Source of the DNA: Devosia soli | GTDB lineage: Bacteria; Pseudomonadota; Alphaproteobacteria; Rhizobiales; Devosiaceae | Assembly (NCBI RefSeq): GCF_000970455.1 | Contig: NZ_LAJG01000015.1 | Location: 1-64,000 of the forward strand | Length of the DNA: 64,000 nt | Direction: 5' to 3' | Shown: one piece after another, positions 15,863 through 25,309 of the stretch | Numbering within the stretch: the stretch's first letter is position 1 | Layout: the number at the start of each line of letters is the position of its first letter | Made by a program: the position numbers and the translations under genes | The notes under the pieces: generated by a model | The model's database searches: none | The model's input: only the letters and a program-made list of their open reading frames with translations | Told to the model about the DNA's origin: nothing

Positions 15863-17646
15863 CCGACCTCACCGCTCCAGTTTCCGCGCCCGCCCGCAAG
15901 CGCCGCAGCAATCTCCAATTGCTGATGGCCAATCGCCTCGCGGCGGCAGGTCTCTTCATCTTCGGCTTCATCGTCATCCTGGCGCTGCTCGCGCCGATCC
16001 TGCCGATCCCGAACCCAGACATTACCGATCAGCCCAATCGGCTCCTGCCGCCGCTGAGCGAAGGCCATCTCCTCGGCACAGATCACCTCGGCCGCGACAT
16101 TCTTTCGCGTCTCATCTGGGGCACCCAGGTGTCCCTCCTGGTCGGCGTCAGCGCCACCGCCCTCGCGGCTTTCTTCGGCTCCCTCATCGGCCTCGTCGCC
16201 GGCTATGTCCGCGGCGCCACCGACAGCATTCTCATGCGCTTCGTGGATATGCTGATGGCCTTTCCCTATATTCTTCTCGCCATCGCCATTGTCGCCGCGC
16301 TCGGCCCCGGCCTTCTCAATGCGCTCTACGCTATCGCGCTCGTCAATATCCCCTTCTTTGCCCGAAATATCCGCGGCGTCACCGTCTCGATCCGCAATCG
16401 CGAATTCGTCGATGCCGCGCGCCTCTCGGGCAAGAGCCACGCGGCCGTCCTCTTTACCGAGGTCCTGCCCAATGTCCTCCCGGTCATCGTCATCACCATG
16501 TCGACCACCGTCGGCTGGATGATCCTTGAAACCGCAGGCCTCTCCTTCCTTGGCCTCGGCGCCCAACCGCCCACCTCCGATCTCGGCTCAATGCTCGGGC
16601 AGGCGCGCGCGCAGCTGTTCACCGCCCCCCACGCCTCGATCATTCCGGGCGTGATGATCTTTCTTCTCGTGATGAGCATCAACCTCCTCGGCGACGGTGT
16701 CCGCGACGTACTCGACCCGCGCCTCCGCTCCGGCACTCTGGGCCGCCCCATGCCAGTCACCAAGATCAAGCGCGAGACCAAGCCTGCCTCGACCATCGAG
16801 GACGCCCCTGCCCTCTTCGTCGAAAACCTCTCGACCGGCTTCGATACCGGTGGCTCGATCACGCCCGCCGTAAACGAAATCAGCTTCCGCCTCGACAAAG
16901 GCGAATGCCTTGGGCTGATCGGAGAAAGCGGATCTGGAAAGTCCGTCACCGCACTCTCGTTGATGGGCCTCGTCGCGTCCCCGCCCGGCATCATTACCAA
17001 TGGCGGCGTCTATATCCAGGGCCAGGACGTGCTTTCCCTGCGCGAGCAAGACCTCATCGCCCTCCGCGGCGCCCGCGTCGCCTATGTCTTTCAGGACCCG
17101 CTGACGACCCTCCATCCGCTCTTCTCGGTGGCTGACCAGATTGCCGAAGCGGTCCTTGCGCATAATCCCATCGGCAAGCGCGCAGCTCGTCAACGCGCCG
17201 TCGAGTTGATGGAAACTGTCGGCATCCGGGATGCGTCTGGTCGCGCCAGCGCCTATCCGCACGAACTCTCCGGCGGACAGCGCCAGCGCATCGGCATCGC
17301 CATGGCACTCGCCAATGATCCCGACATCATCATCGCCGACGAGCCGACCACAGCGCTCGATGTCACCGTACAGGCCCGTATTCTCGAACTGCTGCAAAAG
17401 TTGCGCCGCGAGCGCGGTCTCGCCCTCCTTCTCATCACCCACGATTTCGGCGTCGTGGCTCAGGTCTGCGATCGTGTCGCAGTGATGAAAAATGGCGAAA
17501 TCGTCGAACAGGGCGAAACGCAAACTATCCTACGCGCCCCCCAGCACGACTACACCAAGCGCCTCATCGCTTGTGTTCCCGAACTCGGCGAAGGCCACAG
17601 TTTCCTCGATCGGGTTCGTCCGCTCTTTTCGGAGGCCAAGGCATGA
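15859..17646 (+). CDS. Fused peptide ABC permease (DppC) and ATPase (DppD)
   Basis: One 595-residue chain joins two subunits usually encoded separately. Residues about 1-290 are a DppC-type permease: GTDHLGRDILSRLIWG, RNREFVDAARLSGKS and GDGVRDVLDPRLR. After a linker, residues about 315-590 are a DppD-type ATPase with Walker A GESGSGKS, signature LSGGQRQRIGIAMAL, Walker B IIIADEPTTALD and the C-terminal oligopeptide-ATPase tail (YTKRLIACVPEL). The ATG at 15859 overlaps the DppB stop; the frame is open upstream but only inside dppB. Such fusions are known in the family. Confidence 0.93.
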   Translation: MTDLTAPVSAPARKRRSNLQLLMANRLAAAGLFIFGFIVILALLAPILPIPNPDITDQPNRLLPPLSEGHLLGTDHLGRDILSRLIWGTQVSLLVGVSATALAAFFGSLIGLVAGYVRGATDSILMRFVDMLMAFPYILLAIAIVAALGPGLLNALYAIALVNIPFFARNIRGVTVSIRNREFVDAARLSGKSHAAVLFTEVLPNVLPVIVITMSTTVGWMILETAGLSFLGLGAQPPTSDLGSMLGQARAQLFTAPHASIIPGVMIFLLVMSINLLGDGVRDVLDPRLRSGTLGRPMPVTKIKRETKPASTIEDAPALFVENLSTGFDTGGSITPAVNEISFRLDKGECLGLIGESGSGKSVTALSLMGLVASPPGIITNGGVYIQGQDVLSLREQDLIALRGARVAYVFQDPLTTLHPLFSVADQIAEAVLAHNPIGKRAARQRAVELMETVGIRDASGRASAYPHELSGGQRQRIGIAMALANDPDIIIADEPTTALDVTVQARILELLQKLRRERGLALLLITHDFGVVAQVCDRVAVMKNGEIVEQGETQTILRAPQHDYTKRLIACVPELGEGHSFLDRVRPLFSEAKA

Positions 17647-18449
17647 CCAACGCCATCCAGATCCGCGATCTCGTCAAAACCTTTGGCGGCGGCCGCTCTT
17701 TGTTCGGCCGCAAGGCCAATGAAGTCCAAGCCGTCCGCGGCATTTCGCTCGATCTCAAGCGCGGCGAAACCCTTGGAATCGTGGGGGAAAGCGGCTCGGG
17801 CAAGTCGACGCTCGCCCGCATGCTGGTTGGCCTCGAGCATCCCACCTCCGGCACCATGCTGATCGACAACAAGCCCTGGGCGGACCTCGCCGCCTCCGGC
17901 TCCCGCGCCTTTGGCCGCACCATTCAATATGTCTTCCAGGATCCCGTCGCCTCGCTCAACCCGAGAAAGACCATCGGCGACATCCTCGATGTGCCCCTGC
18001 GCCTCCTCTGCTCTTACGACAGCACCAAACGCGCCCTGCGTAAGCGCGAACTGATCGACGCCGTGCAGATGCCGCTCGACACCCTCGAACGCTATCCCCA
18101 CGAATTCTCGGGCGGCCAAGCCCAGCGCATCGCCATCGCTCGGGCTCTGGCGGCCGAAGCCAGCATTCTTGTCCTCGATGAGCCGGTGAGTGCGCTCGAC
18201 GTCTCCGTGCAGGCCCAAATGCTTCTGCTCCTCCAGCAATTGCGCGACGATCTTGCCCTCTCCTACATCTTCATCAGCCACGATCTCGCCGTCGTGGAAT
18301 CGATTTCCGATCGTGTTGCCGTCATGTATCTCGGAGAAGTGGTGGAGACTGGCCCAGCGGCCAAGCTCTTCGCCAACCCGCAGCACGACTACACGCGCTC
18401 GCTCATCGCCAGCGCCCCACGCCTCTCCGCAACGGACAGCGCCGCATGA
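17643..18449 (+). CDS. Peptide ABC transporter ATP-binding protein (DppF type)
   Basis: Second ATPase of the importer, 268 residues. Walker A GESGSGKST, the Q loop QYVFQDPVASLNPRKT, signature FSGGQAQRIAIARAL, Walker B ILVLDEPVSALDVSVQ and the H loop ISHDL are all present; the C-terminus is short. ATG at 17643 overlaps the fusion-protein stop by four bases. Start upstream at 17571 is inside the previous gene and rejected. Confidence 0.95.
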   Translation: MTNAIQIRDLVKTFGGGRSLFGRKANEVQAVRGISLDLKRGETLGIVGESGSGKSTLARMLVGLEHPTSGTMLIDNKPWADLAASGSRAFGRTIQYVFQDPVASLNPRKTIGDILDVPLRLLCSYDSTKRALRKRELIDAVQMPLDTLERYPHEFSGGQAQRIAIARALAAEASILVLDEPVSALDVSVQAQMLLLLQQLRDDLALSYIFISHDLAVVESISDRVAVMYLGEVVETGPAAKLFANPQHDYTRSLIASAPRLSATDSAA

Positions 18450-19240
18450 GCGAAATCGCCCCCCTTGATCCGCCGCGCCGCAAGCGCACCGACGAGATCG
18501 TCGACGCTATAAAGCGTATGATCGTCGAACATGGCCTTGGTCCCGGCGATCGCCTGCCGCAGGAGCGCGACCTCATCGCCCAATTTTCTGCCAGCAAAGG
18601 CACTGTCCGCGAGGCTCTGAAATCCCTCGAAGTTCAAGGACTGATCTCGGTACGCACTGGCCCCGGCGGCGGCGCCTTCATCGAGCGCATGTCTGAAGGC
18701 CGGGCCATGAGCCTTCTCTCCAATTTTCTCTTCGCCAAGAACCTGACGATCGCCAATATCTATGAGATGCGAAAGGTTCTCGAACCCCAACTGGCAGCCA
18801 GCGCCACCCCTCATATCGACGAGGCCGGCCTCAAACGCCTCGAAGCCATTATCGGGATTTACGACCACGAGCCGGTGGACCAGAACGAGCGATGGAACCA
18901 GCGCATGGCGGAATTGGATTTCCACGGCGTCGTTGCAGAATATTCCGACAATCCCATTCTGGCCTTCACCTGCCGCTTTCTCCAGCGCCTCTTGAAGGAT
19001 CTCACCATCGCGCAGGACATTTATGTCCAGCCCGAGCCGGTCTCGCGCGCCAGCGGCATCCAGCATCAGCGCGATCTCATCGCCGCCATGCGCCGCCGCG
19101 ACGCCGCCGCAGCCGCCGTGATCCTTGCCGAGCATATGAGCGAAGCCGAAAAACACATGCTGACCCTCGAGGCCAAGCTCGAAGACCGCTTCCTCGAAGA
19201 AGTCTCCCCGGCCCGCACCCGAAAGCGCCGCTCCGCATGA
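18446..19240 (+). CDS. GntR-family transcriptional regulator (FCD subfamily)
   Basis: A 264-residue regulator: winged helix-turn-helix at about 10-75 (ERDLIAQFSASKGTVREALKSLEVQGLI), then an all-helical FCD ligand domain (RKVLEPQLAASATPHIDEAGL, FHGVVAEYSDNP, QHQRDLIAAMRRRDAAAAAVILAEHM) with histidines of the usual metal site. Translationally coupled to the ATPase before it and the peptidase after it. It probably controls this operon and the divergent DUF1028/cyclotransferase pair through the tandem palindromes at 13090-13134. Confidence 0.93.
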   Translation: MSEIAPLDPPRRKRTDEIVDAIKRMIVEHGLGPGDRLPQERDLIAQFSASKGTVREALKSLEVQGLISVRTGPGGGAFIERMSEGRAMSLLSNFLFAKNLTIANIYEMRKVLEPQLAASATPHIDEAGLKRLEAIIGIYDHEPVDQNERWNQRMAELDFHGVVAEYSDNPILAFTCRFLQRLLKDLTIAQDIYVQPEPVSRASGIQHQRDLIAAMRRRDAAAAAVILAEHMSEAEKHMLTLEAKLEDRFLEEVSPARTRKRRSA

Positions 19241-20313
19241 TCGATACCGATTATCTCCTCGACCGGTTGCTGCACCTCGTCAAAACGCCAAGCCCCGTCG
19301 GCATGACTGATCGCGCCGTGGCCTTGGTCGATACCTGGCTGCGCGATCTCGGCTATTCGCCCAAATATACCCGCCGTGGCGTCCTCTATGTCGAAGTCGG
19401 AGACGGCCCGCCCCGCCGCGCCCTCGCGGCCCATCTCGATACCCTCGGCGCCATGGTCACCGAACTCAAGCCCAATGGACGCCTTGCCCTGCGCAATACC
19501 GGAACCTGGGCCGCCCGTTTCGCCGAAGGCGCCCGCGTCACCATCTTTTCCGACAATGCCGAACATCGCGGCACCATTCTGCCGCTCAAAGCCTCGGGCC
19601 ACCGCTTCAACACCGAAGTCGATACCCAGCCGGCCGATTGGGACAATCTTGAAATCCGCGTCGACGCCACCCTCCCCGACCGCGCCGCGCTCGTCGCCGC
19701 TGGCTTCAATGTCGGTGACATGGTCGCAGTCGACGCGCAGTCCGAGGTCGTCGACGGTTTCATCGTCTCGCGCCACCTCGACGATAAGGCCGGCTGCGCC
19801 ACTCTCCTCGCTGTCCTCAAATCCATCGCCGAGGGTCACACCAAGGTCGCCGTCCCCTTCCAGGCCATGTTCACCATCGCCGAAGAGATCGGCATCGGTG
19901 GCACCCACGGATTTGGTCCCGAGGTCGAAGAACTGCTCGCCATCGACAACGCGGTGACCGCTCCCAACCAGACATCGCGTGACGACGCCGTCACCATCGC
20001 CATGCGTGATCGCCAGGGTCCCTTTGATGCCCGACTGACGCGCCAGATGTTAACGGTCTGTGAACAGAATGGCATCCGATACGAGCGCGATACATTCCGC
20101 CACTACCGCTCCGATAGCGCCGCCGCAGTCGAAGCCGGCTGGGACATCCGCGTCGGCCTCGTCTGCTTTTCCCTCGACAGCTCTCACGGTTGGGAACGCA
20201 CCCACATGGCGTCGCTTCTTGCACTGGCAGCATTGCTGAAAGGCTATGTCGGAACAGACATAGTCCATCAAGACGCTATGGCGGGCGCTTCACGTAAGGG
20301 CGAGGCTGAATAG
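19237..20313 (+). CDS. M42-family metallo-aminopeptidase
   Basis: A cytosolic di-metal peptidase, 358 residues, of the M42 (glutamyl aminopeptidase/FrvX-like) family. Metal and catalytic residues are in AAHLDTLGAM (His66, Asp68), SRHLDDKAGC, TIAEEIGIGGTHG (the Glu pair), ELLAIDNAV and SSHGWERTH. It also resembles the M42-like peptidase associated with the NAGGN osmoprotectant cluster, but the other genes of that cluster are not here. Start overlaps the regulator stop by ATGA. It likely hydrolyses peptides brought in by the importer. Confidence 0.9.
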   Translation: MIDTDYLLDRLLHLVKTPSPVGMTDRAVALVDTWLRDLGYSPKYTRRGVLYVEVGDGPPRRALAAHLDTLGAMVTELKPNGRLALRNTGTWAARFAEGARVTIFSDNAEHRGTILPLKASGHRFNTEVDTQPADWDNLEIRVDATLPDRAALVAAGFNVGDMVAVDAQSEVVDGFIVSRHLDDKAGCATLLAVLKSIAEGHTKVAVPFQAMFTIAEEIGIGGTHGFGPEVEELLAIDNAVTAPNQTSRDDAVTIAMRDRQGPFDARLTRQMLTVCEQNGIRYERDTFRHYRSDSAAAVEAGWDIRVGLVCFSLDSSHGWERTHMASLLALAALLKGYVGTDIVHQDAMAGASRKGEAE

Positions 20314-20600
20314 GCAACTCTGCCCCAAGCCCTAAAATCTGGCGTTGCGACTGCGTTTTGAAGCACGGGATACGCCTGCCTGAGAACGAGCGTCAACGGA
20401 TCGAGCGTGGGCCCGAGAAATGGTCAGTGGCGGCTGGCGGCCGCTCAAACTCTAGACGCACCAAATGCTCGTTCTGGGGACTATCGTGCGACTCAAACCA
20501 CCGGTGAGCCAAGGTTAGCGGACCCCTCTCCTGACCCAAGGTGCGAATCTCTCTTGGGGCAATGCGGTCGCCGATGAACTCTCGCCATTCTCGAAAGTGG

Positions 20601-20750
20601 CGAAGCGTCGAAGCCGTCGAGTTCGCCACTCTAGAATGGGTCGATTGGTTCAATCACCGGCGCCTCCTCGAACCCATCGGAAACATCCCGCCAGCAGAGG
20701 CCGAGGCAAACTTCTACGCGGCACTGGAACAACCGGCCATGGCCGCATAA
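20601..20750 (+). pseudogene. IS3-family transposase C-terminal remnant
   Basis: About 50 residues (WRSVEAVEFATLEWVDWFNHR, LLEPIGNIPPAEAEANFYAAL, ending QPAMAA) match the C-terminus of IS3-family OrfB. The catalytic domain is gone. The sequence just after the stop (20754-20790, AAACCAAACAGCCTCCGG...) looks like the terminal repeat of such an element. A second remnant of the same type lies on the opposite strand at 36.7-37.1 kb. Confidence 0.8.
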
Positions 20751-20790
20751 CTTAAACCAAACAGCCTCCGGAATTCCCGGCGCGGTTCAG

Positions 20791-21183
20791 ATCGGCAGGA
20801 TGTGATGACTGTTTCAGGGGTCTTGGGTGAAACCTTCTCGGATCCGTGCCCCACGAACAGTACGATCATCTGCGGGTTTCCAGGCAAGAGATCAAAGTCG
20901 AGATCGAAGTTACTGCTCGCAAGCGCACCATCTGAAATTGCCACGAGGCAGCCAGGACCAAAGGTCGAATTTTTAAAACCAATTGGGGCGCAGACCCCTT
21001 GATTAGCAAGGCACCTGCACCCCGATTCTGAGTTTGGAAATGGTGCAGGTAGATGCTCTAACCTCCATCATTTGGTCCGACGATCGCGTGTTACACATTT
21101 CAGTTGATGATGGGGCTCAGGGCTCTCCCGCATTCTTTGCGAGACTTAAAGGAGCCCTAATAATCGCCGGCTCGCCTCTCAAC
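20791..21183. other. Region without a recognisable gene
   Basis: About 390 bases after the IS3 remnant. A 63-codon frame at 21034-21225 on the plus strand overlaps the end of the broken gene on the other strand and has no recognisable motif. Nothing else supportable. Confidence 0.4.
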
Positions 21184-21769
21184 CTAAGATGCAACACTAT
21201 TCGGGTGGATCTTGCGGGTCGCTGAAAAATTGGGATGCACCCTAACTATCTCTGAGATCTCCCGGGCTCTATACATAGAACTTATGTAGTTCACGCCCTC
21301 AGCGAGCAAAAGCCTTGTGGTCATTTCGTCGCAGTCGATGAGAAGCGAAACTTGCTTGATATCCATCATGAGATCATTGTCGAAACAATAGCGAGCATGT
21401 GCTTTCTCCCCGAGATAACTCAGGCAGCTATCAGAATATGACAAGGGGCTATCCACGTCATTGCAATCACGTTGACAAAGGCCCCCGAGCAGATCTCGTA
21501 GATTTATCTCGTAGCGGAAATAATCGGTCGGATCGAGATGGACTACATATTGGCGCGGCCTTCACGACATTCCAGATGTGAAAGTTCGTAAGATCAAAGT
21601 CGACTTCCTGGCCCCACCAATGATCCCAATCCACTTCTTGCCCAATAAATGTTGAGGCTGCATCGGAATTTGCGATAAATCCGAGTTGACTTGCCTGCAC
21701 GAGCAGAGCGAGGCGAAGTTCAGTTTCGAGAGCTTTCAGCGTCAGCGGCGCATTCAGAGATTTATTCAA
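21184..21769 (-). pseudogene. Frameshifted unknown gene
   Basis: Two consecutive minus-strand frames together read as one protein of about 190 residues. The first begins MNKSLNAPLTLKALETELRL and reads protein-like to about FHIWNVVK near 21560; then the sequence becomes protein-like in another frame, YVVHLDPTDYFRYEINLRDLLGG, continuing to YCFDNDLMMDIKQVSLLIDC and the stop at 21184. A single indel would restore it. I do not recognise the family. The GC content is lower than in the flanking genes, which suggests acquired DNA. A chance juxtaposition of two short frames remains possible. Confidence 0.45.
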
Positions 21770-22082
21770 GAATCGTTCTCACAATTTGTTTGTGAGGTAT
21801 GCTCGCTCGGCCTCTCGAAAGGGACAAATCCTAATAAACATAAAAATTGAAAGAAGCCGGGTTTAGGCAGCTATCACCAACGACATAGTGCGTTCGAGAT
21901 GCCCCCAATCGCAAGCGCTCGAACATTTCGCCGGGAATGCTTAGAGCAATGAAAAGGCAGGACGCAAGGTCCTGCCTTTTAACGGTTGCGACGTGAGATC
22001 CGGCAGACATGCCACTCCTCCGCTTATAGTATTCCCGGAGGATCGAGGCATCTGGCTATCGCAGTCTTCGCCGATCAACCTC
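21770..22082. other. Region without a recognisable gene
   Basis: About 310 AT-richer bases between the broken gene and the mobilisation-associated gene. It would contain the promoter of the broken gene (minus strand). No motif seen. Confidence 0.4.
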
Positions 22083-22883
22083 CTAAGGCGTCCGGCGCAA
22101 TGGGCCACCGATCCCATGACGGCGGATGGTATTTTCTGACGAGCGACCTTCCTCGTCACGCTCGGTATCTGCCACGACATTTTTCATAAGCGGAAAGTCA
22201 TCCACGGCGGCGCTAGGCTCGCCGGCATCACTGACAAGCAACTGGTTGTCGTCCGTCGCTCCAGCCGCGTCACCTTCGTTTGCGTCATCGTTCTTGCTGA
22301 GCATTTCGAAGACGGCGGCATCGGCCTCACCGGCATTCACCAACAGATACGCAGACCGATTGATCTCGACACGTATTGTCAAGGAAAAGCTCTCGCCAAG
22401 AGTAATGAGGTCGGTAAGCGCCCCTCTGCCCCGGAATCCTCCGACGAGCAAATCGCGCTTGAAGCCCATCTGCTGTGCCTTTTCGATAAGCTCATTGCTT
22501 GGGGCCGCTACGGCAATGAAGGCGGGAATACCCACCTTCTGTTTTTTTCGCGACTTCTGAAACTCGGCATCGCGGGCCCGGAAGCGCTGGATCGCTACGG
22601 GATCGCGCTCGCTGTCCATCGCCATAAGCATGGCCCCACGCAGACAGACTGTGTCGAGAAGGCAGCGATCAAGCCCAATTTCGTCGCAGATGCGGGCGAG
22701 TGCCCCCTTTATCGCGAGATTGCCCCTGATCTCAGCGACCTCAACTCGGGCACGCTGCTGCGACAATGCCTGCGAGCGCGCTGCCGGAGTTTGTCCGCGA
22801 AGCTGAAACTTGTTCAGATTGCGGCTTGTTTCCTTCAGAATTTTAGCCGTTTCGACAATATCAATTTTCGGTTCCGTCGGCAT
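22083..22883 (-). CDS. Hypothetical protein divergent from the relaxase
   Basis: A protein of 266 residues I do not recognise. The N-terminal 80 residues are basic and helical (IVETAKILKETSRNLNKFQL, QQRARVEVAEIRGNLAIKGAL); a central part contains KKQKVGIPAFIAVAAPSN and an alternating hydrophobic pattern; the last 70 residues are acidic and probably disordered. The ATG at 22883 (MPTEPKIDIV) is preferred to the far upstream start. It is divergent from a MobA/MobL-type relaxase with 182 bases between, where mobilisation accessory genes usually sit, so it could be an accessory DNA-processing protein. That is inference only. Confidence 0.6.
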   Translation of the reverse strand: MPTEPKIDIVETAKILKETSRNLNKFQLRGQTPAARSQALSQQRARVEVAEIRGNLAIKGALARICDEIGLDRCLLDTVCLRGAMLMAMDSERDPVAIQRFRARDAEFQKSRKKQKVGIPAFIAVAAPSNELIEKAQQMGFKRDLLVGGFRGRGALTDLITLGESFSLTIRVEINRSAYLLVNAGEADAAVFEMLSKNDDANEGDAAGATDDNQLLVSDAGEPSAAVDDFPLMKNVVADTERDEEGRSSENTIRRHGIGGPLRRTP

Positions 22884-23065
22884 CAGAGGCCTTTCTACAT
22901 TGACGCGGCGGCATGCACCTTGCAAACCGTCTGCCAACCTATAGTGAGGCCGTTCCAAGCAAGGCACACGCGCTTGAGCCGCAAATTTAAGCTTGCTATG
23001 CGAATTTCAGTTTTGTCTCTTGCCAAACCCTGTGGTTGGCGGTTCGTTTTCTGGAAAGACAGGCA

Positions 23066-25045
23066 GTGGCGATACCTTTTGCAAGGGCCGAGCTTATTCA
23101 ACGCTCACGCGGACACTCGACGCTCGAGCGAGTGGCATACGTGATGCGCACGCGGGCAATTTCGGATCGCACTGGGCAAATTTTCGACTTCACACATCAC
23201 GGAGATTTTCTCGGCAGTACAATGCTTCTGCCATCCGGGGCCGCGCCGTTTGATTCCGCCATCGACCTCTGTAACGGGATCGACATGGCCAGCACCCGTA
23301 AGGATGCCGCACTCGGCATTGAGCTAGTTCTTGCGCTTCCGATGCCGCAAGAACAGTCGATCGAAATCAGCCGATCGATGGCGGAGAGCTTCATCCGCGA
23401 CACTATTGTAGAAAAGCATGGGCTCACAGCAGTAGTCGCAGTGCATGCACCACATGGGTCAGAACGAGGGCTCGGGGTCGAATCGAGTCTGATATCGGCG
23501 GGAGACGAAGACGCGTTTGGGACGGTAATCGCCATGTCGAACGCTAACCTTCACGCGCATGTCCTTCTTTCCCCCAGACAACGTACCCCCCACGGCTGGG
23601 CGAAACGGCGTTACACCGTTCTTGACCCGGTGAACCGCAACGGAAAGACCTTCGGCCGGAATTGGGGACGACTTTGGGGAACATTCCAGAATGCGTTTTT
23701 CGCGGCAATCGGAAGCGAACTTCGGGTCAATCCGAACCCGCCGGTATCGCTGACAACCGCGCCATTGCGGGTGGTGCGCGGATGGCGGGCCAAACAGCGT
23801 AAAATCAATTCCGGGGGCGACGGGCGGGCCCTGCTCGTTAATCAAAACCGGGAGGACGACAATATCAATGCGGCACTGAAGATAGACGGAGCGCTACAGA
23901 GCCTCAAAGCGCCATTCACGCGCTCAGAGCTTCAGCAGTTTTTCCTTCGCTACCTTCCCAGACCGCTGGCCCTGGAGTCATCCGCAGCGGCCTTTGGTCT
24001 TGGCGGCTGCATCGAGATTTCAACGCCCGGTGTGGCTGGCGAATGGTACGCAAGCGTCAGCCTAGTTCATCACGAGTTAGCCGCGCTTGGTCGCGCCATT
24101 ATGCTCGCCGAGCGTTTTCTTGGACAACGCGATGTCGAAGATTTGGTCATCGAGGGTTATACCCAAACAACGAGCACCATCCTTGCCGATATCTTTTCAG
24201 GGCCGGATCTGGTCGTAGTAGAAACCGAAAACGCAGCTGAGACTTTGGCCGCCGACATCGCCGGCCTAGCCAAAATTGTTGGTCTCCGGCCCGTCTCGAT
24301 CGCAAACGCGGCCGGCCATCCGACACCGCCGTCCATTGTAATCGAGCTCGCGGGGCTTGCTCGCAAGATGGTTTCTGATGCGCTTATTGTCCTCGATGAT
24401 CCCGATGCGCTTGTCGCCGCAGAATTGTCACTGGTCCTGGCTGCAACGGTTGCGGGCAACAATAAGATAGTCATGCTAAGACGCGCAGACAGTGACTGGC
24501 CACCGCTGGAATTGGTCGACCTAATCGCAGAACATGCGCCGGTCCTCCATTGGAAGCCGCTGGACTATTCCCGGCCTGCCATCCAGATCGTCAAAAAGCG
24601 AACTATAGCCTGTCCGCTGACGGCAATCGCCTTCGCCCCGCGCACCAAGCCAGAAGCTGTCAATTTGGGCGGATGGCCGCGCTTCGGTGTCGATTTTGAT
24701 GGCCGAGTCGTAACCTCCAAATCGTCCATTGCCGTCATCATGAGGATGATGGCAACCTTTCCTGAAGAGCTCGAGTGGGTCTTCGCGAACAACAATAAGG
24801 CGGCCGATGAGACCCTCTTGCAGGGTCGGCTTGAAGGGTGGTTCGCTGAGGAGATGAGGTATCCGACCTTCAGCGAGGGCCTAGATGCGGAACATGCCGC
24901 GTTCGACAGCGTCGATGTGCCTTTTGACCAAGATGATGAAAGCGTCGATTTCGAATCTTCATGGGAAATGGACGATCTTGATGAGGAGTGGTCCGAAGAG
25001 CACAGTGTTTACGATGAGCCTGATCTCGACGAACCGGAGGTCTGA
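23066..25045 (+). CDS. MobA/MobL-type relaxase with a degenerate helicase-like C-terminal part
   Basis: Putative DNA-nicking relaxase of the MobQ/TraA group, about 659 residues. The N-terminus VAIPFARAELIQRSRGHST followed by ERVAYVMR matches the region with the catalytic Tyr (residue 25); the three-His motif is represented by SNANLHAHVLLSPR (His163, His165). The middle part (about 370-500) resembles the RecD-like helicase part of TraA, with ALIVLDDPD like a Walker B, but no Walker A GKS/T is present. The C-terminus is very acidic. GTG at 23066 is preferred because family members begin just there; an in-frame TTG lies at 23036. The 182-base divergent region upstream might hold oriT, though I could not identify a nick site. 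Confidence 0.75.
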   Translation: MAIPFARAELIQRSRGHSTLERVAYVMRTRAISDRTGQIFDFTHHGDFLGSTMLLPSGAAPFDSAIDLCNGIDMASTRKDAALGIELVLALPMPQEQSIEISRSMAESFIRDTIVEKHGLTAVVAVHAPHGSERGLGVESSLISAGDEDAFGTVIAMSNANLHAHVLLSPRQRTPHGWAKRRYTVLDPVNRNGKTFGRNWGRLWGTFQNAFFAAIGSELRVNPNPPVSLTTAPLRVVRGWRAKQRKINSGGDGRALLVNQNREDDNINAALKIDGALQSLKAPFTRSELQQFFLRYLPRPLALESSAAAFGLGGCIEISTPGVAGEWYASVSLVHHELAALGRAIMLAERFLGQRDVEDLVIEGYTQTTSTILADIFSGPDLVVVETENAAETLAADIAGLAKIVGLRPVSIANAAGHPTPPSIVIELAGLARKMVSDALIVLDDPDALVAAELSLVLAATVAGNNKIVMLRRADSDWPPLELVDLIAEHAPVLHWKPLDYSRPAIQIVKKRTIACPLTAIAFAPRTKPEAVNLGGWPRFGVDFDGRVVTSKSSIAVIMRMMATFPEELEWVFANNNKAADETLLQGRLEGWFAEEMRYPTFSEGLDAEHAAFDSVDVPFDQDDESVDFESSWEMDDLDEEWSEEHSVYDEPDLDEPEV

Positions 25046-25309
25046 AATAACATACACGGTGTTCTAGTCCCTGCTTCCTAAAGTGCCGAGCGCCCGAAGA
25101 TCGCGTGGGATGGATCAATGCACGAAGTTCTCCATCCAAACTTCTTCGTCAGCGCCGACGGCGGAGCGATCGACAATTGCTTGTTGGAAACTAGGGTCGA
25201 ATATTTGCCAAGAAGCTATGGCCAGGAGCGACAACGAGCTTAACTGCGCAGCGGTAAGGTCCTGCAATTGAGATTGCGCACTGATTGATGTCAGTGCGGG
25301 AGTTTCTCC

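Noticed and set aside
25046..25309. Left terminal repeat of IS66
   Set aside because: A GTAAGG string at about 25254 resembles an IS66 end, but no matching right end is present because the element is truncated.
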